Shown: piece after piece, positions 25,575 through 34,041 of the stretch
Layout: every line of letters begins with the position of its first letter
Position numbering within the stretch: position 1 is the stretch's first letter
Source: Christensenella sp964438705
GTDB lineage: Bacteria; Bacillota; Clostridia; Christensenellales; Christensenellaceae
Length of the DNA stretch: 64,000 bases
Assembly: GCA_964438705.1 (NCBI GenBank)
Contig: CAYTKQ010000016.1
Span: forward strand, 1-64,000
Direction of reading: 5' to 3'
Translations under genes and position numbers: made by a program
Notes under the pieces: generated by a model
The model's input: only the letters and a program-made list of their open reading frames with translations
Databases searched by the model: none
Told to the model about the DNA's origin: nothing

Positions 25575-26348
25575 TTATGCGCACGTCCAGCCGCCGTCCA
25601 CATACACCACCTGACCGGTGATGAATTCCGACGACTGTCCGCACAGGAAGATGACCGGGCCGGTGAGATAGCTGGGCATGCTCAGCTTGCCCTTGGGCAT
25701 ACGGCTCATGACCCAGTCCATCGTTTCTTTTTGCTGGAGCATTTCGCGGTTGATGTCTGTCAGCGTGAAGATGGGCGCGACCGCGTTGACGTTGATGCCC
25801 TTTTTCGCCCATTCGATGGCAAGGGAACGCGTCAGCTGATCCACCGCGCCTTTGCTGGGTGCATAGGCCAAATCACGCGCGCGGCCCTGCATGCCGCGCA
25901 CCGATGAAATGTTGACGATCCTTCCCTTCTCTTTTTCGAGCATATACCGCCCGACTACCTGGCAGGGAAGCAGCGTTCCCTTGACATTGACCGCCATCAC
26001 CTTGTCCCAAATATCCTCCTCAAAATCCACCGCATCCTGCAAATGCGCGATGCCCGCGCAGTTGACAAGGATATCGATCTTACCGTATCGATCATAAACC
26101 TGTTTCGCCATATCCTGTACGCTCGATTTATTGGTCACATCCGTCCCAATGGCGATCGCCTCCCCGCCGTCCGCATTGATGTTCGCGGCAACCTCGTCGA
26201 TCTTCTGCTTGTTCATATCCGCGAGCGCAACCTTCGCGCCCAGCTTTGCCATCGCAACCGCGATTTCCTGTCCGATGCCGCCGGCCGAGCCTGTGACAAC
26301 AGCAACCTCGTCCTTGATGCCAAACATATCCACTTCCGTATACTCCAT
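25575..26348 (-). CDS. SDR family oxidoreductase
   Basis: 257 residues: TGSAGGIGQE cofactor loop, NCAG, catalytic YAPSK (Tyr/Lys of the YxxxK motif) and terminal YVDGGWTCA. Start ATG 26348 with GAGGAACGG upstream. It is 49 bases upstream of the transaldolase gene and 190 bases downstream of the dispersed repeat copy 2. It is one of four SDRs in the window; relation to 5-ketogluconate reductase-like enzymes is possible but not demonstrable here. Confidence 0.9.
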   Translation of the reverse strand: MEYTEVDMFGIKDEVAVVTGSAGGIGQEIAVAMAKLGAKVALADMNKQKIDEVAANINADGGEAIAIGTDVTNKSSVQDMAKQVYDRYGKIDILVNCAGIAHLQDAVDFEEDIWDKVMAVNVKGTLLPCQVVGRYMLEKEKGRIVNISSVRGMQGRARDLAYAPSKGAVDQLTRSLAIEWAKKGINVNAVAPIFTLTDINREMLQQKETMDWVMSRMPKGKLSMPSYLTGPVIFLCGQSSEFITGQVVYVDGGWTCA

Positions 26349-26539
26349 TTTCCGTTCCTCTTTCTGTTATGATTTTATGATGCGATTTTGTCCAACCTGC
26401 CCAAGCCTAGTTGCAAGCACCGACCTCCCGGGGACGCGGCGTTGTTTTCGCAAAAGCAAGGCCAAAGCATCAGAGCCGCCGCTCCGTGTTCCGGGCGCGT
26501 CAGTGAGAAATAAATCTCTAAGCGCCCTGCACAAGGCCC

Positions 26540-26718
26540 CGTCCGTCGGCATCTTGCAACAGGCTACGCTCTACGGCACATTAGGGTCAGTGACAGTTAT
26601 GCGCCGTCTGTTCGCCGCACGTCGGTTGGGTGTTTGCGTCCCGCGCGCTTTAACACCGCGCAGCGGGGTTGGGTTAGCGGGATGCAAATTTCCGACTGGC
26701 GTGCAGATGTATAGCGGC
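26540..26718. repeat. Dispersed ~180-bp repeat, copy 2
   Basis: About 90% identical to 11-189 and in the same orientation, ending about 50 bases 3' of the zinc dehydrogenase gene. Differences cluster in the first 70 bases, while the segment around the CCCGCGCGC stem-loop is identical, consistent with selection on structure or with recent copying. The rest of the 418-base gap (26349-26539) shows no recognisable gene. Confidence 0.85.
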
Positions 26719-26766
26719 CCCGCCAATCCGTTGGACAAAATCGCATACTCTCCTGCCCGCCCGCTT

Positions 26767-27801
26767 TTACGGGAGCAGCAGCACCTTGCAGCCCGCGCCG
26801 GAAAGCGCGATTTCAAACGCCTTCTCGTAATCGTCGAGCGCGAAGCGATGCGTGATGATGTTTTCAAGGTTGACCTTGCCCGAAAGGAGTGCCTTCTCCG
26901 CCTTGTCCCACGTCCAGAACATGCTCCTGCCCCAGTTGCCCTTGAGCGTCACCTCGCTTAGTGTAAGGTAACGCTTCGGGTCCTCTATGGTCAGGTCTCC
27001 GTGCGGATTGCCCACCATAAACATCCGCGCGCCGCGCAGCAGTGTGTGCAATCCCTGATTAATGACATGTCCGTTGCCCGACGCTTCGATGACCGCGTCG
27101 ATTCCGCCTGTTTCCCGCAATATGGTTTCCGCAAAATCCGGATCGTCCTTAGAGTTGACGAGGTCTGTCGCGCCGTTTTTTTTCGCAAGCTCCAGCCGAA
27201 GCGGATTGATGTCCACCGCGAATATCCTGTATGCGCCCAGCGCGGACGCAAGCGATATTGCAAATTGTCCGATGGGGCCGCAGCCCGTGACGCACACCGT
27301 GGAAAGCCCGACCTCCGATTCAAACACCGGACGCACCACCACGCCCAGCGGCTCGAGCATCGCGCCTTGCTCCCACGTCATGCCTTCGGGCAGTACCCGC
27401 ACGCCCGTTTCCTTTGCCATGGCATATTCCGCAAAGCAGCCGTCGATGTTGTGGCCAAAAAGCCCCATGTTCTGGCACAGATGCGGCTTGCCGAGCTGGC
27501 ACATCTTGCAGTGCCCGCACGGAATATGGCTGTCGAACGCCACATGGTCTCCAAGCTTGACGTGCGTCACCGCATCGCCGATCTCCACGACCTCGCCCGC
27601 GCATTCGTGCCCCGGAATGAAGGGGAACGACCCAACAAGCCCCTCGCAGAAGCCCTTATCCCATACATAGAAGTTGAGATCGCTCCCACAGATCGCCGCC
27701 GCCTTCACGCGGATGACCACATCCCGCAGCCCCGGCACGGGACGCGGCACGTCCCGCAGTTCAAAACCCTTTTTCCTGTTTGTTTTCACTACCGCTTTCA
27801 T
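26767..27801 (-). CDS. Zinc-dependent alcohol/polyol dehydrogenase (MDR family)
   Basis: 344 residues. Catalytic-zinc residues appear in AAICGSDLNFYVWD and FIPGHECAG; the four structural-zinc cysteines in PCGHCKMCQLGKPHLC; the NAD-binding glycine motif in VTGCGPIGQFA (about 170). This is the threonine/sorbitol/butanediol dehydrogenase branch. It is 34 bases downstream of the third URO-D-like gene and likely cotranscribed with it. Oxidation of a sugar alcohol or sugar-acid hydroxyl is the likely role. Confidence 0.92.
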   Translation of the reverse strand: MKAVVKTNRKKGFELRDVPRPVPGLRDVVIRVKAAAICGSDLNFYVWDKGFCEGLVGSFPFIPGHECAGEVVEIGDAVTHVKLGDHVAFDSHIPCGHCKMCQLGKPHLCQNMGLFGHNIDGCFAEYAMAKETGVRVLPEGMTWEQGAMLEPLGVVVRPVFESEVGLSTVCVTGCGPIGQFAISLASALGAYRIFAVDINPLRLELAKKNGATDLVNSKDDPDFAETILRETGGIDAVIEASGNGHVINQGLHTLLRGARMFMVGNPHGDLTIEDPKRYLTLSEVTLKGNWGRSMFWTWDKAEKALLSGKVNLENIITHRFALDDYEKAFEIALSGAGCKVLLLP

Positions 27802-27835
27802 GATTTGTACCTCTTATGATGTGATTGGGGAGGGC

Positions 27836-29035
27836 TCAGCGCGCTTCCGTTTCAGAAACCCTCCGCGCCACTCTTGTCCAAAGCTTAATCTTTTCAAGCA
27901 CGCTGTCCATGCTGTCATATGCGTTGAGCGCGCTGATCTTCATGCCCATGCCATCCACGTCCGCCTCCCTGCAATCTCGCAGGATTCCCGTAATACGCTT
28001 TGTCATGGATTCCTCCGTGCCCTCGAGGATATCCTTTTGCGGATTCATGCAGATTTCGAGCGGACATTTCCCTTTAAATGCTTTCCCCGCCTCAAACGGC
28101 GAGGTCCACGGCCCCACGTTGAACAAATCGAGGCTTTTAAGTCTCGCGATCTCCGGCGTTAGCTCGCTTACGTTCCCGCAGCTGTGCCAGTAGTGCAGCC
28201 CTCCATGAAAGTCGCACAACTCCTGCTCATAGGGGAATACCTTGTCCTTATAAAGCTGTGCGGACAACGTAGGGCAGCTCACCTCGTCGTTATAAAGGTT
28301 GGCCTTTATGACGCTTTGCCCGAGATATTTTCCCAAGTCCGTAAACCAGCGCTTGCGCGCATCCACAATGTAGCGCATCAGCGCGTGATAGAAATCCTCG
28401 TCCACCAGCATATCTACCAGCAAATCCTCAAACCCCCGCACATAAACCGCGATGCCAAACGGGCTGCGGATCCATTCGGGAAACAGGGGCGTAAGCTCCA
28501 CTCCGCAAAGCTCCGTCATCCTCTCATATACTGGGATCAGCGTGGGCATCACGCCACTTTTGTAAAAATCGACCTCCGGCGCTTGTTCAAGCTCCGCCAT
28601 ACTGCGGATGACAGGCGTATGATCGAGCCACGGGTCTTTGTCGCCAAAGGTATGATACTTTACCCCGAACAGGCTTCCCTCCAGCGCGCACGTCCCCCAC
28701 ATGGGAATGTCCGTTGTGAGGAACGTATCATCCTCAAAATTTTGAAACCGGAAAATCATGATCTTCAGATAGTTTTCCAAATAATACTCCGCATCAAAAT
28801 AATACCTTTGAATATCGAACCCAAGTATTTTTGCCCACGTCGGGTTTTGGATATCCGCAGTAATCGGTACCATGCCACGCTTCCAGCTTGCGTCGCTTTT
28901 GGGCGTGGGGCGAAATTGATCCCGTCCGCTGCGGGCGATATCCTTCCACATGCCCCGCCGCCGCTTATTTTCATCCGACGCGACGAGCCGCAGGTATTCC
29001 TCCTTGCGTGCCTCGATTCCCTTGCTTGCGCTCAT
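27836..29035 (-). CDS. Uroporphyrinogen decarboxylase (URO-D/MtaA)-like protein, divergent
   Basis: 399 residues. It differs from the other two family members by an N-terminal ~45-residue basic extension and by HSCGN (284-288) in place of HSDG. HxCGN is the zinc-ligand motif of MtaA-type cobalamin methyltransferases, but the third, C-terminal Cys ligand is not evident at the expected place (GMKISALNAYD). Ribosome site GGAGG. Two TGTATAC boxes lie 22-42 bases upstream. Cotranscribed with the dehydrogenase at 26767-27801. Metal binding is possible; the reaction is unknown. Confidence 0.85.
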   Translation of the reverse strand: MSASKGIEARKEEYLRLVASDENKRRRGMWKDIARSGRDQFRPTPKSDASWKRGMVPITADIQNPTWAKILGFDIQRYYFDAEYYLENYLKIMIFRFQNFEDDTFLTTDIPMWGTCALEGSLFGVKYHTFGDKDPWLDHTPVIRSMAELEQAPEVDFYKSGVMPTLIPVYERMTELCGVELTPLFPEWIRSPFGIAVYVRGFEDLLVDMLVDEDFYHALMRYIVDARKRWFTDLGKYLGQSVIKANLYNDEVSCPTLSAQLYKDKVFPYEQELCDFHGGLHYWHSCGNVSELTPEIARLKSLDLFNVGPWTSPFEAGKAFKGKCPLEICMNPQKDILEGTEESMTKRITGILRDCREADVDGMGMKISALNAYDSMDSVLEKIKLWTRVARRVSETEAR

Positions 29036-29056
29036 TTTTCATCCTCCGTATTACTT

Positions 29057-29077
29057 ATGTATACTTGTTGTATACAT
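29057..29077. promoter_or_regulatory. Double TGTATAC operator before the third URO-D gene
   Basis: TGTATACT (29058-29065) and TGTATACA (29069-29076) are 11 bp apart centre to centre, one DNA turn. The same core occurs twice upstream of the isomerase gene at 33670. The adjacent GntR-family regulator (29124-29780) is the natural candidate to bind them. Confidence 0.7.
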
Positions 29078-29123
29078 CAAAGGGCGTAAAAGATGCCAAT
29101 TCGTGTTCCGTTTTGTTTTTCAG

Positions 29124-29780
29124 TTATCTCAGCTTGAATGAATTGTTGGAAAAAATTTGCTGGAAGGCGCGTTCCCGCGAGCTTTCGATGTGCCGCTCCA
29201 TTTCCTCCGCCGCTTTTTCAACATCCCCCGCGAGCATAGCCTCCAAAATGACCAGATGCTGATTGATCGTCACCTCGACCACGTCCTCGCTGCGGGTGGA
29301 AAGCACGCGCACGCGTTTGTTGTGCTCATACAGGTTTTCCATCATCCTGCTCAAATACGCGTTGTCCGCATAACGCAGGATCACGCCGTGCAAATCCTCA
29401 TCCTCACGGATGCTCTGGTCATAATTTGTTTTGTTCACGTCCAGCATACGCTCCTTGAGGTCGAGAAGCACCTCCTGCGGAATATTGCCGTAGGCAAGAC
29501 GCACGGCGAACGGCTCCAGAACCTTGCGGATGCTGTAAATATCCGCCACGTCCTTGACTGTGATCTCTGCGACGAACATTCCCCGGCGCGGATAGATATT
29601 GACGAGGCTTTCCTTTCCAAGCGCGTTCACCGCTTCACGAAAGGGTGTGCGGCTGATGTTCAGCTCCTCGATGATCTCGCGTTCGTTGAGCATCTGTCCC
29701 GGAGAATAAACCCCATTGATGATTCTCTCTTTCAGCACGTCATATGCCTTTTCCTTCAGGTTCATTCCCCTCAACTCCAT
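29124..29780 (-). CDS. GntR-family transcriptional regulator (FadR/FCD subfamily)
   Basis: 218 residues: N-terminal winged helix with the GntR signature (GQMLNEREIIEELNISRTPFREAVNAL split over about 28-55) and a C-terminal all-helical FCD effector domain with metal-site-like Asp/His residues (DEDLHG, then NQHLVILEAM). It is the last gene of the glycerate-module operon (33670 to 29124). The start is ambiguous between Met1 (29780) and Met6, since GAGGGGA lies very close to the latter. It probably represses its own operon and the URO-D/dehydrogenase unit through the TGTATACA sites; effector likely a sugar acid. Confidence 0.92.
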   Translation of the reverse strand: MELRGMNLKEKAYDVLKERIINGVYSPGQMLNEREIIEELNISRTPFREAVNALGKESLVNIYPRRGMFVAEITVKDVADIYSIRKVLEPFAVRLAYGNIPQEVLLDLKERMLDVNKTNYDQSIREDEDLHGVILRYADNAYLSRMMENLYEHNKRVRVLSTRSEDVVEVTINQHLVILEAMLAGDVEKAAEEMERHIESSRERAFQQIFSNNSFKLR

Positions 29781-29833
29781 TTCAAATGCTTATTTATTGG
29801 AATGGTATCATACATTTTTGGTTTTCGCAAATA

Positions 29834-30985
29834 TCACTTGCACCCCTGCAGGCGATGATCCCCTCCTATCTTGATGAGCCGCGCGGCAGTCTGTGCCGCA
29901 TTGTAAAGCTGCGCCTTCGCGCTTCTTTGGATTTCCTCCGCCTCCATCGGGCGGTTCACGCAGGACACGACTGCGTCGATTCCCGCGCTGTAAACGGCTT
30001 CATAGCCCCGCTTCACCTGTCCTCCGATGGCAAGGACGGGTACGCGCCCCTGCGCACACGCCGCGACTCCCACCGGTGTTTTTCCATTGACCGTCTGGCT
30101 GTCGATGCATCCCTCGCCTGTAATGAGCAAATCCGCGTCCTGCAATCGATCTTGCAATTTTGCGCTTTGCAGCACCACCTCGATCCCCGGCCGCACCTTT
30201 GCCTTCAAAAAAGCCATCATGCCAAACCCGAGGCCGCCCGCCGCGCCCGCACCTGCCCGTTCAAAAAAGCGTTCGCCCGTCTGTTGTTCCACACATGCCG
30301 CAAAGTGTTCAAGTGCAGCGTCGAGCGCTTGCGCGTGTTGTGCGTCCACCCCTTTTTGGGGGCCGTATACATAGGTCGCGCCTTGCGCGCCGCACAACGG
30401 ATTGTTTACATCGCACGCCGCAATGACCTCACAGTCGGCAAGCCGCGCATCCAAACCGTCCATATCGATTTCACAAAGCGCATTGAGCGCCATACCGCCC
30501 GAGCCGATCTTGGTTCCGTCTTTTGCTTTGAGCGATACGCCGAGCGCCTGCGCCATGCCCGCGCCGCCGTCGTTGGTGGCACTGCCGCCAAGCCCGACGA
30601 TGATCCTTTTCGCGCCGAGGTCAAGCGCGCGGCGGATGAGCTCGCCCGTCCCATAGGTCGTCGCGCGGTACGGGTCGCGCTCCTCATCCTTTAAAAGCGG
30701 AAGCCCGGAGGCCGCCGCCATTTCAATGACCGCCAGCTCTCCCGCCAGCCCGAAGGCGGCTTGCATCGGCCGCCCCAGCGGGCCGGACACCGTCGCCATG
30801 TGCAGCGCTCCGTCCAGATTGCGCATCATGGCCTCTACCATGCCCTCTCCGCCGTCGGCAACGCATACAACCTCCGCCTTTGCCTGCAAAAAGATGGACA
30901 AAAATGCCTCTTTTACCGTCTCGCCTGCTTCAAGGGAGGAAAGGGTTCCCTTAAACGAGTCCATCGCGATAACTATCTTCTTCAT
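29834..30985 (-). CDS. Glycerate kinase (type II)
   Basis: 383 residues with KKIVIAMDSFKGTLSS at the N-terminus, the VADGGEGMVEA block, the GLGGSATNDGGAG segment and LLITGEGCIDSQT. The start at 30985 is one base after the SDR stop, so translation is probably coupled. It is a paralogue of the enzyme at 3701-4849, with clearly different sequence. With the 2-hydroxyacid dehydrogenase upstream it completes a hydroxypyruvate to glycerate to 2-phosphoglycerate route. Confidence 0.93.
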   Translation of the reverse strand: MKKIVIAMDSFKGTLSSLEAGETVKEAFLSIFLQAKAEVVCVADGGEGMVEAMMRNLDGALHMATVSGPLGRPMQAAFGLAGELAVIEMAAASGLPLLKDEERDPYRATTYGTGELIRRALDLGAKRIIVGLGGSATNDGGAGMAQALGVSLKAKDGTKIGSGGMALNALCEIDMDGLDARLADCEVIAACDVNNPLCGAQGATYVYGPQKGVDAQHAQALDAALEHFAACVEQQTGERFFERAGAGAAGGLGFGMMAFLKAKVRPGIEVVLQSAKLQDRLQDADLLITGEGCIDSQTVNGKTPVGVAACAQGRVPVLAIGGQVKRGYEAVYSAGIDAVVSCVNRPMEAEEIQRSAKAQLYNAAQTAARLIKIGGDHRLQGCK

Positions 30986-30986
30986 A

Positions 30987-31757
30987 TCAGCGACACATAA
31001 ACCCGCCGTCCACGGGGATGACCGTGCCCGAAATGTATTCGGACGCGTCCGAAGCGAGGAAGACCGCAAGCCCCTTTAAATCCTCCGGCGTTCCCCACCG
31101 CCCCGCAGGAATGCGCTTTGTCAGCTCGTCCACCTGCCCGGGTACCTCGCGCATGGTCTTGGACATTTCAGAAACCATATAGCCGGGCGCGATGGCATTC
31201 ACGTTCACGCCCTCGCCCGCCCATTCGTTGGAAAGCGCTTTTGTAAGCTGTGCCACGCCGCCTTTGCTTGCCGCGTAGGCGGGGACGATCGTGCCTCCGA
31301 AAAACGAATTCATGGACGCGATATTGATGATTTTTCCATATTTTTGTTCGAGCATCACTTTTCCCGCGTGCTGACACATGAAAAACACTGCCGAAAGGTC
31401 AATGCCGACCACCTTGTCCCACATCTCCTTCGGGAAATCCACAGACGCGCAGCGATACTGGATGCCCGCGCCGTTCACGAGGATGTCCACGCGGCCGCCG
31501 AGCTTTTGCAGTGCTTCTTCAAAGGCCCGCGCGATGTCGTCCGCGTCGCTCATATCGCCGCGCACACCGTAGGCCGGCGCTTTTTCCGTGGACAAAGCCT
31601 GTGCGGATTGCCCCACGCAATCGAGGATATCAATGAGCGCGACGGATGCTCCCGCGTCACGAAGCGCCTCGGCGATTCCGTAGCACAGGCCCCGCGCACC
31701 ACCCGTAACAACGGCAGTTTTGCCGGAAAGGTCAAATTTTGAAAGAATGTTTTCCAT
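30987..31757 (-). CDS. SDR family oxidoreductase (5-ketogluconate-reductase-like)
   Basis: 256 residues: TGGARGLCYGIA cofactor loop, NGAG, catalytic YAASK and terminal PVDGGFMCR. The start at 31757 follows AAAGGGAT; the longer frame overlaps the upstream gene. It lies between the 2-hydroxyacid dehydrogenase and glycerate kinase genes. The Gno-type resemblance (keto-sugar-acid reductase) is a weak impression; only the SDR call is firm. Confidence 0.9.
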   Translation of the reverse strand: MENILSKFDLSGKTAVVTGGARGLCYGIAEALRDAGASVALIDILDCVGQSAQALSTEKAPAYGVRGDMSDADDIARAFEEALQKLGGRVDILVNGAGIQYRCASVDFPKEMWDKVVGIDLSAVFFMCQHAGKVMLEQKYGKIINIASMNSFFGGTIVPAYAASKGGVAQLTKALSNEWAGEGVNVNAIAPGYMVSEMSKTMREVPGQVDELTKRIPAGRWGTPEDLKGLAVFLASDASEYISGTVIPVDGGFMCR

Positions 31758-31770
31758 GGTGTCGATCCCT

Positions 31771-32745
31771 TTACTTGTTGACGATGTTGACGGGGTTCCC
31801 CGCAAGGTATTCCCGCAGGTTTTCCGCCGCGATGTCCATCAGGCGCTGGCGCGATTCCTTGGGTGCCCACGCGATATGCGGCGTGATGATCGTATTTTTT
31901 GCCTCGAGCAACGGATTGTCCGCCCGGATGGGTTCTGTGGAAACCACATCCACCGCCGCCCAGCCGACCTTTCCCGAATTGAGCGCCTGCGCGAGGTCCG
32001 CCTCATTTACGAGCGGTCCGCGCGATGTATTGATGAGGATCACGCCATCCTTCATCTTCGCGATGTTTTCTTTGTTTACCAGTCCCGTATTTTCCGGGGT
32101 CAGCGGACAGTGCAGGGAAATTACGTCCGCGTTTTGAAGCAATGTGTCGAGCGGCACATATTGCAGCGTTTCACTTTTGAGTGCGTCGATCTCGTATACA
32201 TCATGCACGAGAATATTCATACCGAGCGCCTGCGCCACCTTGGCAAAGCTCTGCCCGATCCTGCCGAATCCGACGATCCCGAGCGTTTTTCCGTCCAACT
32301 CCATCAGAGGATAATTCCAAAAACACCAGTCCGCGTTTTTCTGCCAGTCTCCGCGCTTTACCGCCGCGTTATGCTCGCCAATATGGTGGCACACCTCAAG
32401 CAGCAGCGCTGACGCAAACTGCGCGACCGCCGCCGTTCCATAGGTTGGAATGTTGCTCACAAGGACTCCTTTTTCCTTTGCGTATGCAACGTCCACTACA
32501 TTGAAACCCGTCGCCAGCACGCCGATATACTTTAATTTTGGCAGCGCATCGATCACCTCGCGCGTGATCGGTGTTTTGTTTGTAAAAATAATTTCCGCCT
32601 CCTGCGCACGCTTTACGACCGGGCCGACATTGCCCGGATCATAAGATGTTCTTTCATATACCGTAAATTCACCCTGTGAGGAAATCGGCTCCCATGAGAT
32701 ATCCCCGGGATTTTCCGTATATCCGTCCAATACCACTATTTTCAT
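31771..32745 (-). CDS. D-2-hydroxyacid dehydrogenase (glycerate dehydrogenase/hydroxypyruvate reductase-like)
   Basis: 324 residues. NAD-binding motif GIVGFGRIGQSFAKVA (about 148-163), a substrate-binding LATGFNVVD, catalytic Arg in LINTSRGPLVNE, Glu in DVVSTEP and His in ITPHIAWAP. The NYPLMELDGKTLGI block is typical of glycerate dehydrogenases of anaerobes. It sits between a TIM-barrel isomerase (14 bases upstream) and an SDR plus glycerate kinase, which supports conversion of hydroxypyruvate and D-glycerate. Confidence 0.93.
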   Translation of the reverse strand: MKIVVLDGYTENPGDISWEPISSQGEFTVYERTSYDPGNVGPVVKRAQEAEIIFTNKTPITREVIDALPKLKYIGVLATGFNVVDVAYAKEKGVLVSNIPTYGTAAVAQFASALLLEVCHHIGEHNAAVKRGDWQKNADWCFWNYPLMELDGKTLGIVGFGRIGQSFAKVAQALGMNILVHDVYEIDALKSETLQYVPLDTLLQNADVISLHCPLTPENTGLVNKENIAKMKDGVILINTSRGPLVNEADLAQALNSGKVGWAAVDVVSTEPIRADNPLLEAKNTIITPHIAWAPKESRQRLMDIAAENLREYLAGNPVNIVNK

Positions 32746-32758
32746 GACGCCCTCCCTA

Positions 32759-33670
32759 TTACAGCTTCGCCCATGCTTCGTTCAGCACGCGCTTGCCGTT
32801 TGCGATCACAATTTCCCGATCCTCATCCCCCCACGGCTTCACCTCAAAGCTCACGAACGGACGATCAAATTTTTTGAAATAGCCGATATCCATCAGCGCT
32901 TTTAAAAATTCCGCAACGTCGTCCGCGCAGTTGACCGAATTGGGGAAATTGAAGCGCGGGTGCGCGTCCCCGTACGCGTCCATCGATGGATCGCCGATGA
33001 CGCAGCTTCCGATGTGGGCGTGCACGATGTAATCCTTCACCGGATAAATGGATTCCGCTATCGTCTCGTGCATCTGCGGGATATGGCTTAAATCTACCAT
33101 CAGCCCAAAATTATCGTATTCCGCAAGCATATCCTCCGCGAAACGCTTCGCTATCGTTGTGGGGCCGATCAGCGACTTTTTATCGATATCATAATCGAAC
33201 ACTTCCGTTACGACGCGCATATCCCCTTTGGATTTTGCGTAAGCGCACAGCTCCTTTGTGGATTTGAGAAGCGCCTTGTAGGATTCCTCCTTCGTCGCCT
33301 CCTCATATTTGCCCGCCAAAAACGCGAACCCCTTCGCGCCCAGCTCGTATGCCTCGTCGATGCCTTCCTTCAAACTTTTGAGCGCCGTCTGCCGTCCGTC
33401 CTCATTTAAATCGTTGATATTATAGCCCGTAGCGAGCAGCCGCGGCTGTCCGCCGTATGCGACCGCAAGCCCCGCGAGATCGATCATTTCCGCTGCCGCT
33501 CTGCGCACCTGCGGGTCCTTGATCATTGTCATCTCGACCGCGTCAAAATAGTCATCCACAGCAATTTTTTTCAGGGTTTCCAACACGGGCCCCTCTCCCT
33601 TAATACATTCCGGGAAGGACATAAAATGGATCAACCCGACCTTCATATATTTTTTGATGGATTCCTTCAT
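32759..33670 (-). CDS. TIM-barrel sugar isomerase/epimerase family protein
   Basis: 303 residues of the AP-endonuclease-2-like sugar isomerase/epimerase family (hydroxypyruvate isomerase, xylose-isomerase-like TIM barrel): DAVEMTMI, then LDLSH-type metal segment seen as GLMVDLSHIPQMHE, and VSFEVKPWG near the C-terminus with Glu ligand. The start at 33670 has GAGGAG; the 41 upstream in-frame codons overlap the promoter and operators and are rejected. It is the first gene of the GntR-controlled operon. A hydroxypyruvate isomerase or a ketose epimerase are both reasonable. Confidence 0.88.
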   Translation of the reverse strand: MKESIKKYMKVGLIHFMSFPECIKGEGPVLETLKKIAVDDYFDAVEMTMIKDPQVRRAAAEMIDLAGLAVAYGGQPRLLATGYNINDLNEDGRQTALKSLKEGIDEAYELGAKGFAFLAGKYEEATKEESYKALLKSTKELCAYAKSKGDMRVVTEVFDYDIDKKSLIGPTTIAKRFAEDMLAEYDNFGLMVDLSHIPQMHETIAESIYPVKDYIVHAHIGSCVIGDPSMDAYGDAHPRFNFPNSVNCADDVAEFLKALMDIGYFKKFDRPFVSFEVKPWGDEDREIVIANGKRVLNEAWAKL

Positions 33671-33716
33671 TGTAATGCATCTCCTCACTATGAACTTGTT
33701 GTTGGTTTTGGTTTTT

Positions 33717-33786
33717 CTGTATACAAATTTATGTTTGTATTTCTTTTGTATACAATAAGTATATATCATTCGTTTTCTAAATGCAA
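33717..33786 (-). promoter_or_regulatory. Promoter with two TGTATACA operators for the glycerate-module operon
   Basis: On the minus strand TTGCAT (33781-33786), a 17-base spacer and TATACT (33758-33763). Just downstream lie the perfect palindrome TTGTATACAA (33746-33755) and CTGTATACAA (33717-33726), centred 29 bp apart. Sites covering and following the start point are what a repressor would use. The core is shared with 29058-29076. Confidence 0.82.
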
Positions 33787-33907
33787 GTACCAAAATTTAT
33801 TTTTTCTTTCATTGGAATAATCCCCATCCATGATAAAAAAGCATCGAAAGAAGCGGATTCATATCCCAATTACAGCATAAAATAAAAATAGCAGTTAATA
33901 AATACTG

Positions 33908-33944
33908 AAAAAACTACGGGAGAAGCAATCCCTTGCCTCTCCCG
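33908..33944 (-). terminator. Terminator of the glycyl radical operon
   Basis: On the minus strand CGGGAGA-GGCAA and TTGC-TTCTCCCG form an interrupted stem followed by TAGTTTTTTC, about 100 bases after the dehydrogenase gene. A second stem (AACAAACC/GGTTTGTT, 34001-34027) precedes it. Confidence 0.8.
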
Positions 33945-34041
33945 CTTTAATTCCTTGTGAATTTCATCTAAGGGCTCTTTCGTATCGCCCATACGCATTA
34001 AACAAACCCCAGAAACATCGGTTTGTTCCGGTTCTTTTGGA

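Noticed and set aside
26131..26961. 276-residue plus-strand ORF across the dispersed repeat
   Set aside because: It runs antisense through the ends of two well-supported minus-strand genes (SDR and zinc dehydrogenase). Its similarity to the ORF at the window start comes only from the shared repeat.
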